Assembly: GCF_000184945.1 (NCBI RefSeq)
Contig: NZ_GL586311.1
Span: forward strand, 661,426 to 725,425
Direction: 5' to 3'
From: Segatella buccae ATCC 33574
Lineage (GTDB): Bacteria > Bacteroidota > Bacteroidia > Bacteroidales > Bacteroidaceae
Length of the DNA: 64,000 nt
Below, one piece after another: positions 28,360 through 36,684 of this stretch. Made by a program: the position numbers and the translations under genes. The notes beneath the pieces were generated by a model. It did no database searches, was not told the DNA's origin, and saw only the letters and a list, made by a program, of their open reading frames with translations. The stretch's first letter is position 1, and every line of letters starts with the position of its first letter.

Positions 28360-29496
28360 ATGAAAATGAAGAAGTCGTTACTCTCCGTCGTGCTTATGAC
28401 AGTGCCATTGTTTTCCCATGCCAAAGGAGAAATAAGGTCGGGACAGCTGTGGCCCGACAATCATGGCGTGCATGTGAATGCTCACGGCGGCGGAATACTT
28501 TACCACCGGGGCACCTACTACTGGTTTGGCGAACACAAGGCCGAAAACACCAGCAATGCGATGGTGGGCGTGACGTGCTACTCGTCGAAGAACCTGACCG
28601 ACTGGAAAAACGAGGGAGTGGCACTGGCCGTGAGCGACGAACAGGGCAGCGACATTGAAAAAGGATGCATTCTGGAGCGTCCCAAAGTGATATACAATGC
28701 CAAGACACGCAAGTTTGTGATGTGGTTTCACCTGGAACTCAAGGGTCTCGGCTATCGGGCTGCACGGGCCGGCGTGGCCGTGGCCGACAAAGTGACGGGG
28801 CCCTATCACTTTCTGCGATCCCAACGGGTGAACGCCTACCGCTATCCACTAAACGTCACAGAGAGCGAGAAGGCTGCCATGGCCAAGCTGCAGCCCAAAG
28901 ACTATGCCGAATGGTGGACTCCGAAGTGGCGCAGGGCGATAGAGAAAGGCCTCTTCCTGCAACGCGACCTGTCCACGGGACAGATGGCACGCGACCAGAC
29001 GGTGTATGTGGATGACGACGGAAAGGCCTATCACATCTTCTCGTCGGAGGACAATCTGACACTGCAAATAGCCGAACTGTCGGAAGACTACACCTTCCAC
29101 ACGGGGCGGTTTGTGCGTGTGGCGGCCGGCGGACAGAACGAAGCGCCTGCCATTTTCAAGAAAGACGGAACCTACTGGATGATAACCAGCGGATGCACGG
29201 GATGGGAACCGAACAAGGCCCGCATGTTTTCGGCCCGCGACATCATGGGGCCTTGGAAACAGCATGAGAGTCCGTGCGTGGGGCCCAAAGCCGACCTCAC
29301 CTTCGGAGGACAAAGCACCTACGTGCTGAAAGTGGAGGGCAGACGAGACGCTTTCATCTTCATGGCAGACATCTGGCGGCCCAAACACCCGAGCGATGCA
29401 CGGTATATCTGGTTGCCCATCGACTTCAAGAACGGGCTTCCGGTCGTGGAATGGCGGGACGAATGGACATTGGAGTATTTTAAAGTAGACAAGTAA
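28360..29496 (+). CDS. GH43-like enzyme of the AHGGG type (possible exo-beta-1,3-galactanase)
   Basis: A 378-residue secreted propeller protein (signal peptide ending SHA). Instead of the usual first-blade Asp-Pro-Asp motif it has VNAHGGGILYHRGTYYWFGEH, followed by CILERPKVIYNAKTRKFVMW and later ARDQTVYVDDDGKAY and QNEAPAIFKKDGTYW. From memory, this pattern belongs to GH43 subfamilies 24/34, which include exo-beta-1,3-galactanases and arabinofuranosidases or galactofuranosidases rather than xylosidases. The frame is open from a TTG at 28330, but ATG 28360 gives the signal peptide. DUF2264 and GH105 genes follow on the same strand. Confidence 0.75.
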   Translation: MKMKKSLLSVVLMTVPLFSHAKGEIRSGQLWPDNHGVHVNAHGGGILYHRGTYYWFGEHKAENTSNAMVGVTCYSSKNLTDWKNEGVALAVSDEQGSDIEKGCILERPKVIYNAKTRKFVMWFHLELKGLGYRAARAGVAVADKVTGPYHFLRSQRVNAYRYPLNVTESEKAAMAKLQPKDYAEWWTPKWRRAIEKGLFLQRDLSTGQMARDQTVYVDDDGKAYHIFSSEDNLTLQIAELSEDYTFHTGRFVRVAAGGQNEAPAIFKKDGTYWMITSGCTGWEPNKARMFSARDIMGPWKQHESPCVGPKADLTFGGQSTYVLKVEGRRDAFIFMADIWRPKHPSDARYIWLPIDFKNGLPVVEWRDEWTLEYFKVDK

Positions 29497-29599
29497 ACGA
29501 GTGGACGAGTAGACGAGTGGACTGTTTTAACGGCAAAAGAGTATGAACAAATGCTCATGCAAGCAACTTGTCTACTCGTTCACTCGTCAACTTGTTAAC
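29493..29599. repeat. Imperfect inverted repeat of GTGGACGAGT-type units
   Basis: The arm at 29493-29522 and the arm at 29570-29599 are inverted copies in which 23 of 30 positions pair. The left arm includes the stop codon of the GH43 gene. The unit is the same as in the perfect repeat at 51745-51861. It fills the gap before the DUF2264 gene and may be a terminator or stability structure. Confidence 0.7.
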
Positions 29600-29618
29600 T
29601 CAAAAGACATAAGGAAAA

Positions 29619-30881
29619 ATGAAAAAACAGCTATTTATCTTACTGCTCGCAGCGTTGCTGCCCTGCGGCATCTCGGCCAAGAAGAAGGCTAAAGTGCAGC
29701 AGACCGACCGCGAGTATTGGACGGCACTGGCCTACCACATGGCCCGGCCGGTGCTCGAAAACATGGCCAAGGGCGAACTCCAGAAGAACATGCTCACGGA
29801 GTTCAGCCCCAGTTTTGACAACCGCAACCGGAAGGTTGTCTACATGGAGTGCTTCGGAAGACTGATGGCCGGCATCGCTCCCTGGCTGTCTCTGCCCGAC
29901 GACGACACACCCGAAGGCCGGCAGCGCAGACAACTGCGTGAGTGGGCACTGGCAAGCTACCGCAATGCCGTAGACCCCTCCAGCCCCGACTATCTATGTT
30001 GGGGAGTCTCGGGGCAGAATCTTGTCGACGCGGCCTATATCGCCGAGAGTTTTCTCCGGGCCTACGACAGTCTGTGGATGCCGCTCGACGAGACCACCAA
30101 ACAGCGCTACATCAAGGAGTTCACGGCCCTGCGCAAGATAGATCCGCCCTACACCAACTGGCTTCTTTTCTCTTCCACCATCGAGAGTTTCATGGCCAAA
30201 GCCGGCGCGCCTTACGATGAATTCAGGGTGAATACGGCCTGCCGCAAGGTGGAGGAATGGTATGTGGGCGACGGCTGGTATGCCGACGGGCCTACTTTCG
30301 CTTTCGACTACTATTCGAGCTACGTCTTCCATGCCATGTATCTTGAGACCCTTCAGGCCATGACCGATGCCAAGGCCAACACCCGCATCGACTACCCGAA
30401 GTATTGGGACCGGGCCTTGAAGCGGGCACAGAAATACGCCATTGTCCTCGAACGCTTCATTTCGCCCGAGGGCACCTTCCCCGTCATCGGTCGCAGCACG
30501 CCCTACCGCATGGCTGCCATGCAGCCGCTGGCCCTCATGGCTTGGTATGAGAAGCTGCCCAAAGACTTGAACAACGGACAGGTGCGTGCCGCCCTGACGC
30601 AGGTGATGCACCGCATGTTCGACACGCAAAACAACTACAATGAGAAAGGGTATCTCACCATCGGCTTCTGCGGACACCAGCCCGAGACGGCCGACTGGTA
30701 CACCAACAACGGTTCGCTCTACATGACCTCCCTTGCCTTCATGCCGCTCGGACTGCCTGCCACGGCTCCTTTCTGGACCGATGCGCCCCAACCATGGACA
30801 CAGGTGAAGGCTTGGGGCGGTATGCCCTTCCCGAAAGACCACCACTGGAGCGACGACATCAAGACAAAAGACAAATGGTAA
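29619..30881 (+). CDS. DUF2264 family protein (possible GH154-type beta-glucuronidase)
   Basis: A 420-residue exported protein (signal peptide ending GISA). It begins with YWTALAYHMARPVLENMAKGELQ and contains YMECFGRLMAGIAPWL and WGVSGQNLVDAAYIAE, which I recognise as DUF2264, a predicted (alpha/alpha)6 barrel. I recall that the GH154 beta-glucuronidases of Bacteroides arabinogalactan loci belong to this family, but cannot verify it here. Position between an AHGGG-type GH43 and a GH105 supports a role in removing uronic acids. Catalytic residues are not assigned. Confidence 0.75.
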   Translation: MKKQLFILLLAALLPCGISAKKKAKVQQTDREYWTALAYHMARPVLENMAKGELQKNMLTEFSPSFDNRNRKVVYMECFGRLMAGIAPWLSLPDDDTPEGRQRRQLREWALASYRNAVDPSSPDYLCWGVSGQNLVDAAYIAESFLRAYDSLWMPLDETTKQRYIKEFTALRKIDPPYTNWLLFSSTIESFMAKAGAPYDEFRVNTACRKVEEWYVGDGWYADGPTFAFDYYSSYVFHAMYLETLQAMTDAKANTRIDYPKYWDRALKRAQKYAIVLERFISPEGTFPVIGRSTPYRMAAMQPLALMAWYEKLPKDLNNGQVRAALTQVMHRMFDTQNNYNEKGYLTIGFCGHQPETADWYTNNGSLYMTSLAFMPLGLPATAPFWTDAPQPWTQVKAWGGMPFPKDHHWSDDIKTKDKW

Positions 30882-30906
30882 AACAACCCTATCCACAACA
30901 AAAGAC

Positions 30907-32187
30907 ATGACCACAGACACAAAACCATCTTCCGGCCTGCTTTCCCGGGCCGCCTCTTTCCTGCCAAAAGGCATTGCCGAGTGCCCGCTGCTTCTATTCC
31001 TGTTCTTGCTTCCGATGGTCTTGCAGGCTCAAAACCGGAAGGTGGAAGCGGTCACAGCCATTATAAATAAGGTGAACAACTATTGGCAGACCCACAACAA
31101 GCCTGAGGTGCGCGCCTTCTGGGACAATGCCGCCTATCACACGGGCAACATGGAGGCCTACCGCCTCACGGGCAACCGCGAGTTTCTGCAATACTCCCTG
31201 CGATGGGCGGAGCACAACCGCTGGCAGGGGGCCACGGAGACAGATCCGGCCAAGTGGCGATACAAGAACTATGGCGAGGGACAAGACTATGTGCTTTTCG
31301 GCGACTGGCAAATTTGTTTCCAGACCTACATCGACCTCTACAACATCGCCCGGGGCTGCGGCAACGGTGAGGCCTATCGCTACCGCATAGCCCGCGCCTT
31401 GGAGGTGATGGGCTACGAGGCCCGCTCCCGGGCCAACGACTATTGGTGGTGGGCCGACGCGCTCTACATGGTGATGCCGGTGATGACCAAACTCTACCGC
31501 CTCACGGGCGACGAGATCTACCTTGACAAACTCTACGAGAACATCCTCTATTCCGACAGCATCATGCTCGACCAAGAGACCGGACTCTACTACCGCGACG
31601 GCCGATACGTCTATCCCCGCCACCAGACCAACAGCGGCAAGAAAGACTTCTGGGCGCGTGGCGACGGTTGGGTGCTTGCCGGATTGGCCAAGGTGCTGCA
31701 AGACATGCCCCACAGCTACCGCCACCACCGATTTTTCGCCGATAAGTTTGTGCGCCTGTCACGCGCCGTGGCAGCCCTCCAGCAGAAAGAGGGCTACTGG
31801 ACTCGCAGCATGATGGATCCCGCTCAAGCCGAAGGGCCCGAAACAAGCGGCACGGCCTTCTTCACCTACGGCCTCCTTTGGGGTATGAACAACGGCTATC
31901 TGTCGGCTAAAGAGTTTGCCCCCGTCGTCAAGCGTTCGTGGAAATATCTCACCGGCACGGCTCTGCAAAGCGACGGCAAGGTGGGCTACGTGCAGCCCAT
32001 CGGCGACAAAGCCATCCCCGGCCAACAGCTCGATGCCAACTCGCAGGCCAACTTCGGCGTAGGCGCTTTCCTGCTCGCCGCCTGCGAGTATGCCCGCTAC
32101 CAAGGCTTCGGCAAGGCCAAAAAGCCCCGCAAGCGCACCGCCGGCAACGGCTGGTTTGTGTCTGCCGGGGCCGGCATCGGAGGATGA
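30907..32187 (+). CDS. GH105 unsaturated uronyl hydrolase
   Basis: A 426-residue protein with a hydrophobic signal segment (residues 25-40) and a GH88/GH105 (alpha/alpha)6 barrel. Recognisable parts are FWDNAAYHTGNMEAYRLTG, YWWWADALYMVMPVMTKLY, KKDFWARGDGWVLAGL and a C-terminal ETSGTAFFTYGLLWGMNNG. The family hydrolyses unsaturated galacturonyl or glucuronyl residues at the non-reducing ends of oligosaccharides, usually in the periplasm. Such a product normally arises from a lyase, and I see no lyase in this window. It starts 25 bases after the DUF2264 stop codon. The last 25 residues are basic and low in complexity. Confidence 0.88.
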   Translation: MTTDTKPSSGLLSRAASFLPKGIAECPLLLFLFLLPMVLQAQNRKVEAVTAIINKVNNYWQTHNKPEVRAFWDNAAYHTGNMEAYRLTGNREFLQYSLRWAEHNRWQGATETDPAKWRYKNYGEGQDYVLFGDWQICFQTYIDLYNIARGCGNGEAYRYRIARALEVMGYEARSRANDYWWWADALYMVMPVMTKLYRLTGDEIYLDKLYENILYSDSIMLDQETGLYYRDGRYVYPRHQTNSGKKDFWARGDGWVLAGLAKVLQDMPHSYRHHRFFADKFVRLSRAVAALQQKEGYWTRSMMDPAQAEGPETSGTAFFTYGLLWGMNNGYLSAKEFAPVVKRSWKYLTGTALQSDGKVGYVQPIGDKAIPGQQLDANSQANFGVGAFLLAACEYARYQGFGKAKKPRKRTAGNGWFVSAGAGIGG

Positions 32188-32232
32188 GAAAGGACAAAAG
32201 CCAACAACCGGGAGGCCGACAACGGTATAAGA

Positions 32233-32877
32233 CTATCTCTTCTTAAACAACCGTTCAAACTCCGCTTCCGGCATGAAGTGCGACAGATACTGCCCCACGT
32301 ATTGAGAAGTCACATCGTATGCCACCTTATCTTCACCGTAGGCACAATTCCAAGCACCTATCGGTTCTTGGTTATTGTGCAGGCGGGTGATTCTGAAGAC
32401 GAATATCGGCATGGGACATTCCTTCGTGCCATACCGCACATCGTTCCACTGGGTGGTGTTGGCATAGGCCAGAATCGTGGGCTGCGCCCTGTAGATACCC
32501 TCCCGCGAGAACTCCCGGTCGAACGGCTTCCGGGAGAAATCGAAGTCGAAATTCTTCACCTCATCCACCCCACTGAACGACACGACGGCCATATATTTGC
32601 GGTATTTGGGAGCATAAAAGACAAGTTGCCGGTACTCCCTCCGTGTAGCAAACCTCAAAGCCCAGTCCACCTGATAATACACCGACTTCTCTTCATACCA
32701 CTCTGGAATGGTCACTCTGACCACCTTCGACCGCCGCAAGTAAGTCTCCGCATAGTCATAGCCGTCACCATTGATGTGGCTTGAGAACGAAAAATAATCC
32801 CACGCCACAACCACCGCCACGACGATCGGCATCGCGATTTCAGCCATTCCATAGAGCCGGTGTCTATCTATCTTCAT
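32233..32877 (-). CDS. Hypothetical membrane-anchored protein
   Basis: A 214-residue protein I do not recognise. Residues 12-28 (AEIAMPIVVAVVVAWDYF region) form one hydrophobic membrane segment near the N-terminus; the rest is soluble and rich in Tyr, Phe and charged residues, with no cysteine-rich or repeat structure. It is transcribed against the GH105 gene and has its own full-consensus promoter at 33090-33121, giving a leader of about 200 bases that contains the 86-bp repeat. Nothing in sequence or context links it to glycan use. Confidence 0.7.
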   Translation of the reverse strand: MKIDRHRLYGMAEIAMPIVVAVVVAWDYFSFSSHINGDGYDYAETYLRRSKVVRVTIPEWYEEKSVYYQVDWALRFATRREYRQLVFYAPKYRKYMAVVSFSGVDEVKNFDFDFSRKPFDREFSREGIYRAQPTILAYANTTQWNDVRYGTKECPMPIFVFRITRLHNNQEPIGAWNCAYGEDKVAYDVTSQYVGQYLSHFMPEAEFERLFKKR

Positions 32878-32996
32878 TTTCTTTGCTTACACGTTTCCGA
32901 TTGACATTGTTACTTCTTCCCCGCGACAGACCGATAGCATCCCTGTCGCCCGTTTCCATTCCTCTTGCAGGAATGCCGCCGGGCCTCTCTCGTTTT

Positions 32997-33082
32997 GGTG
33001 CAAGGCCCATGCACCATCTGTGCGGAGGCCTTGCACCACTTGTTCGGCAGCCATGCACGGGCGGTGCAAAGCCCTCGCACCG
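32997..33082. repeat. 86-bp dispersed element, copy A
   Basis: Aligns without gaps, about 80% identical, to 49443-49528. Shared motifs are GTGCAAGGCC, GTGCGGAGGC, TTGCACCA and GTTCGGCAG. Here it lies in the leader of the hypothetical gene, directly downstream of its minus-strand promoter. Confidence 0.85.
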
Positions 33083-33089
33083 ATGTCTG

Positions 33090-33121
33090 CAAATTTAAAT
33101 GATTCTACCGATATATCCAAA
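33090..33121 (-). promoter_or_regulatory. Promoter for the hypothetical gene
   Basis: Minus strand TTTG (33118-33121), 20 bases, TAAATTTG (33090-33097): full consensus. Transcription would start at about 33084, at the edge of the 86-bp element. Confidence 0.65.
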
Positions 33122-33276
33122 CAACTTTCCGCCAAAAGCCATATTGCAGAGTCTTTGCACCATGCCTACGCCGTCGCCCCTTTGCCGACAAATTCCGGTC
33201 ACAGCCCTTGTCCTATCGGCTAATTCATATAAAAAGGGGTGTTTTTCATCATGGCGAAAAATACCTTCCGAATCAT

Positions 33277-33307
33277 TTTGATAGTATTTAACCTTTTTAT
33301 ACTTTTG
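33277..33307 (+). promoter_or_regulatory. Promoter of the second polysaccharide locus
   Basis: TTTG (33277-33280), 19 bases, TACTTTTG (33300-33307): full consensus. The first start codon is at 33516, leaving a leader of about 200 bases that could carry regulation. The segment 33098-33276 between promoters has no gene. Confidence 0.7.
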
Positions 33308-33515
33308 CATCACCTAATCAACAACTATATATGAAACCGAAATAAGGAATCTTCCTGAAAAACGTGAGAAGCAACCAATACCATCTGTCCTGACTGACCG
33401 GAAACGTCGGTTTGCAGCTACCGAGACGATACTCACGTGTAGGAACGGACATCACTCTCCTGTAAATACCAGAAAAGAGAAAAAGAATAACCATAACTAA
33501 AAACTTGAATTGTTT

Positions 33516-36500
33516 ATGAAACATGTTTGTATGACAAATGTCACTGTCTGCATCGGCAAGTGGTTGTTGTGCATAGGCCTGGGGCTCACGCTTCCATTGG
33601 CAGTGAGTGCAGCAGCCTCATCGAATGCCAACATCGCCCAGCAGCGTGAAGTGACGATCACGGGAACCGTGTTGGACTCCAATGGTGAGACCGTCATTGG
33701 AGCAACCATCCGTGTGGTGGGCACGAAGATTGCCACCGTGTCTGACATGGATGGCCATTTCCGTTTGAATGCGCCCGCAGGAGCCACCCTGCAAATATCG
33801 TCTGTGGGCTATGACCCGCAGACTGTCAAGGTGGGCGACCACCCCTTGCGCATAGTACTGGTAGACAATGCCACCATGCTGAAAGACGTGCAAGTCGTAG
33901 CTTTCGGCACGCAGAAGAAAGTGACCGTGACGGGAGCCATCTCGGGCATACAGGGGGCGGAACTGCTGAAGACGCCCACCGGCTCGGTGACCAACATGCT
34001 GTCGGGTGCCGTGCCGGGTCTGTCGTCGATACAATATTCCGGCGAACCGGGCTCCGATGCTGCCACCGTGCTTGTGCGCGGAAAGGCTACATGGCGCAAC
34101 TCCGCGCCGCTGATACAAGTGGACGGTGTGGAGCGCGACTTCAACGAGATAGACCCGAATGAGATCGAGAACATCACCGTGCTGAAGGATGCCAGTGCTA
34201 CAGCCGTATTCGGCGTGAGAGGTGCCAACGGCGTGATCCTTATCACGACCAAGAGAGGCCGGGAGGGCAAGGCCAAGATTTCGGTCACCACCTCGGCCAG
34301 CGTGGTGCTGCCTACCAACATGCTGAAACTTGCCAACGCCTACGAGTATGCCACCTATTATAATCAGATGCTCAAGAACGACGCATCAGACACGAAGGTG
34401 CCTTTCTCCGCCGAGATACTCCAGAAATTCAAAGATCACAGCGACCCCATCCGATTTCCCGATACCGATTGGATAAACTATTGTTTCAAGAACGTGGCCT
34501 TCCAGAGCCAACACAACGTGAACATCTCGGGCGGGACAGAGCGTGTGCGCTACTTCATTTCGGCCGGTGCGTTCACACAGGACGGTCTTTTCAAGCAGAT
34601 GGCCCTTCCCTACGACTTCAATTTCAAGTACCGACGGTTCAACTATCGCGCCAATCTCGACTTCGACATGACACCCACCACCACGCTCTCGGTAAACATC
34701 GGTGGTCGCGTGGACACTAAGAACATGCCGTTCTCGGGCGAAGACAACAACCAGCTCTTCCGCCACTTGTATTGGTCCACCCCATTCTCAAGTCCGGGTA
34801 TCGTAAACGGGAAGTTCGTCACCACAGCCACCAACTACGACGACTATCAGCTGCCTTTCACCGGGGCCAGCGGACTGGGTGCCTATTACGGCATGGGCTA
34901 CCGCTCCACCAGCACCAACACACTGAATGCCGACTTCATTCTCAACCAAAAGCTCGACTTCCTTACCAAAGGACTTTCTTTCAGGCTGAAAGGTTCCTAC
35001 AATAGCGACTACAACATGCGCAAAGACCGCGGTGCCTCCGTGGCCACCTACACACCTGTATTGCAACCCGACAGCAAGATGGAATACCGCAAAAACGGTA
35101 ACGACTCACAGTTGGGTTACAAAGAGGAGTTTGGCAAGGGGCGCAACTGGTATGTGGAAGCCAGCTTGAACTACACTCGCACTTTCGACAAGCACCACGT
35201 GGGAGGACTGCTGCTCTACAACCAAAGCAAGCATTACTATCCCGGCAAGCCCTTCGACGACATACCTTCGGGCTATGTAGGAGTGGTTGGACGCGTCACC
35301 TACGACTGGAGCAATCGCTACATGGTGGAGTTCAACGCCGGTTATAACGGCTCTGAAAACTTTGCCCCCAACAAGCGTTACGGCTTCTTCCCCGCCGGCT
35401 CGGCAGGTTGGCTTGTGAGCGAAGAGCCGTTCTTCAAACCGCTGAACAAGATTGTGTCCCACCTCAAGCTGCGCGGCTCATGGGGATTGGTGGGTAACGA
35501 CAAGATAGGCAGCGAATACCGCTTCTACTACACATCCGATGCCTACACACTCGGCGGAGGATATAATTTTGGCATCGACGAGGCTGCTTTCAAAGCGGGA
35601 GCCTACGAGGGCGTGAAACACAATCCCGAAGTGACTTGGGAAACGGCCTTCAAACAAGACTACGGCATCGACATCAACTTCCTGAACGACCGCCTGTCAG
35701 CCGTCTTCGACTATTATCGCGAGAATCGTAAGAACATTCTGTTGCAGAACCTAACGGCCCCTTCGGTGCTGGGATTCACACTACCTTTCGCCAATCTCGG
35801 AAAGGTGGAAAGCTGGGGTTACGAAATATCACTGAAATGGCAAGACAGAGTCAATGCCGACTTCAACTACTGGGTGGGTACAAACCTATCTTACAACCAG
35901 AACAAAATCATCGAGATGTACGAGATGCCTCAAAACTACGATTACATGTATCAGAAAGGGCACCGCATCGGTTCACGCTCCATCCGACAGTTCTGGGGCT
36001 TCTACAGCGACGATGCCGACAGCCGGTATTTCGCCCAGTATGGCAAGCATATTGCCATGCCGTCGGGAGGATTGCTTCCCGGTGACTGCGTGTATGTAGA
36101 CCTCAACGGCGACGGTGTGATGGACAATGACGACCAGTCGTATGAACTCGGCCACACCGACGACCCGGAATACACCGTGGGTGTCAACCTCGGTTTCCAA
36201 TGGAAAAAACTGGAATTGAGCATGCAGTGGACCGGAGCGTGGAACGTGAGTCGCATGCTCGACGAGACATTCCGCCAGCCTTTGGGCGACACGGCCAACA
36301 AAGGACTGCTCAAATACCAATATGACAACACTTGGACCCCAGAACATCCATACGGTAAATATCCACGTGCAACGCAAGCCCACGCCCGCAACAACTATTA
36401 CGGTTCCACGCTCTATGAAGTGGATGCCAGTTACCTGCGTTTGAAGAGCATGCAGTTGGCCTACCATTTCGACTTCCCGTTCATGAAGAAGATAGGTATG

Positions 36501-36644
36501 GATCAGTGTACACTGGCCTTGAGTGGCTACAACCTGCTCACATTCACCGGCTTCGAGTGGGGCGATCCCGAGTCGCGCACCAGCGACCGGCCTTCCTATC
36601 CGCTGACACGTTCATTTTCAGTGAGCCTCAAGCTCGGATTTTGA
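33516..36644 (+). CDS. SusC-like TonB-dependent receptor (second locus, pair 1)
   Basis: A SusC protein of 1042 residues. After the signal peptide comes a carboxypeptidase-D-like Ig domain (VTITGTVLDSNGETVIGATI), then a FGTQKKVTVTGAI link, the plug (NITVLKDASATAVFGVRGANG) and the outer-membrane barrel ending SVSLKLGF. It would import oligosaccharides of an unidentified glycan together with the next gene product. The frame is open from a TTG at 33510, but ATG 33516 is preferred. It is the first gene after a full-consensus promoter. Confidence 0.93.
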   Translation: MKHVCMTNVTVCIGKWLLCIGLGLTLPLAVSAAASSNANIAQQREVTITGTVLDSNGETVIGATIRVVGTKIATVSDMDGHFRLNAPAGATLQISSVGYDPQTVKVGDHPLRIVLVDNATMLKDVQVVAFGTQKKVTVTGAISGIQGAELLKTPTGSVTNMLSGAVPGLSSIQYSGEPGSDAATVLVRGKATWRNSAPLIQVDGVERDFNEIDPNEIENITVLKDASATAVFGVRGANGVILITTKRGREGKAKISVTTSASVVLPTNMLKLANAYEYATYYNQMLKNDASDTKVPFSAEILQKFKDHSDPIRFPDTDWINYCFKNVAFQSQHNVNISGGTERVRYFISAGAFTQDGLFKQMALPYDFNFKYRRFNYRANLDFDMTPTTTLSVNIGGRVDTKNMPFSGEDNNQLFRHLYWSTPFSSPGIVNGKFVTTATNYDDYQLPFTGASGLGAYYGMGYRSTSTNTLNADFILNQKLDFLTKGLSFRLKGSYNSDYNMRKDRGASVATYTPVLQPDSKMEYRKNGNDSQLGYKEEFGKGRNWYVEASLNYTRTFDKHHVGGLLLYNQSKHYYPGKPFDDIPSGYVGVVGRVTYDWSNRYMVEFNAGYNGSENFAPNKRYGFFPAGSAGWLVSEEPFFKPLNKIVSHLKLRGSWGLVGNDKIGSEYRFYYTSDAYTLGGGYNFGIDEAAFKAGAYEGVKHNPEVTWETAFKQDYGIDINFLNDRLSAVFDYYRENRKNILLQNLTAPSVLGFTLPFANLGKVESWGYEISLKWQDRVNADFNYWVGTNLSYNQNKIIEMYEMPQNYDYMYQKGHRIGSRSIRQFWGFYSDDADSRYFAQYGKHIAMPSGGLLPGDCVYVDLNGDGVMDNDDQSYELGHTDDPEYTVGVNLGFQWKKLELSMQWTGAWNVSRMLDETFRQPLGDTANKGLLKYQYDNTWTPEHPYGKYPRATQAHARNNYYGSTLYEVDASYLRLKSMQLAYHFDFPFMKKIGMDQCTLALSGYNLLTFTGFEWGDPESRTSDRPSYPLTRSFSVSLKLGF

Positions 36645-36684
36645 CAATCAACAAAAAACGTGTGATTTTATAAGGAAACACAAT

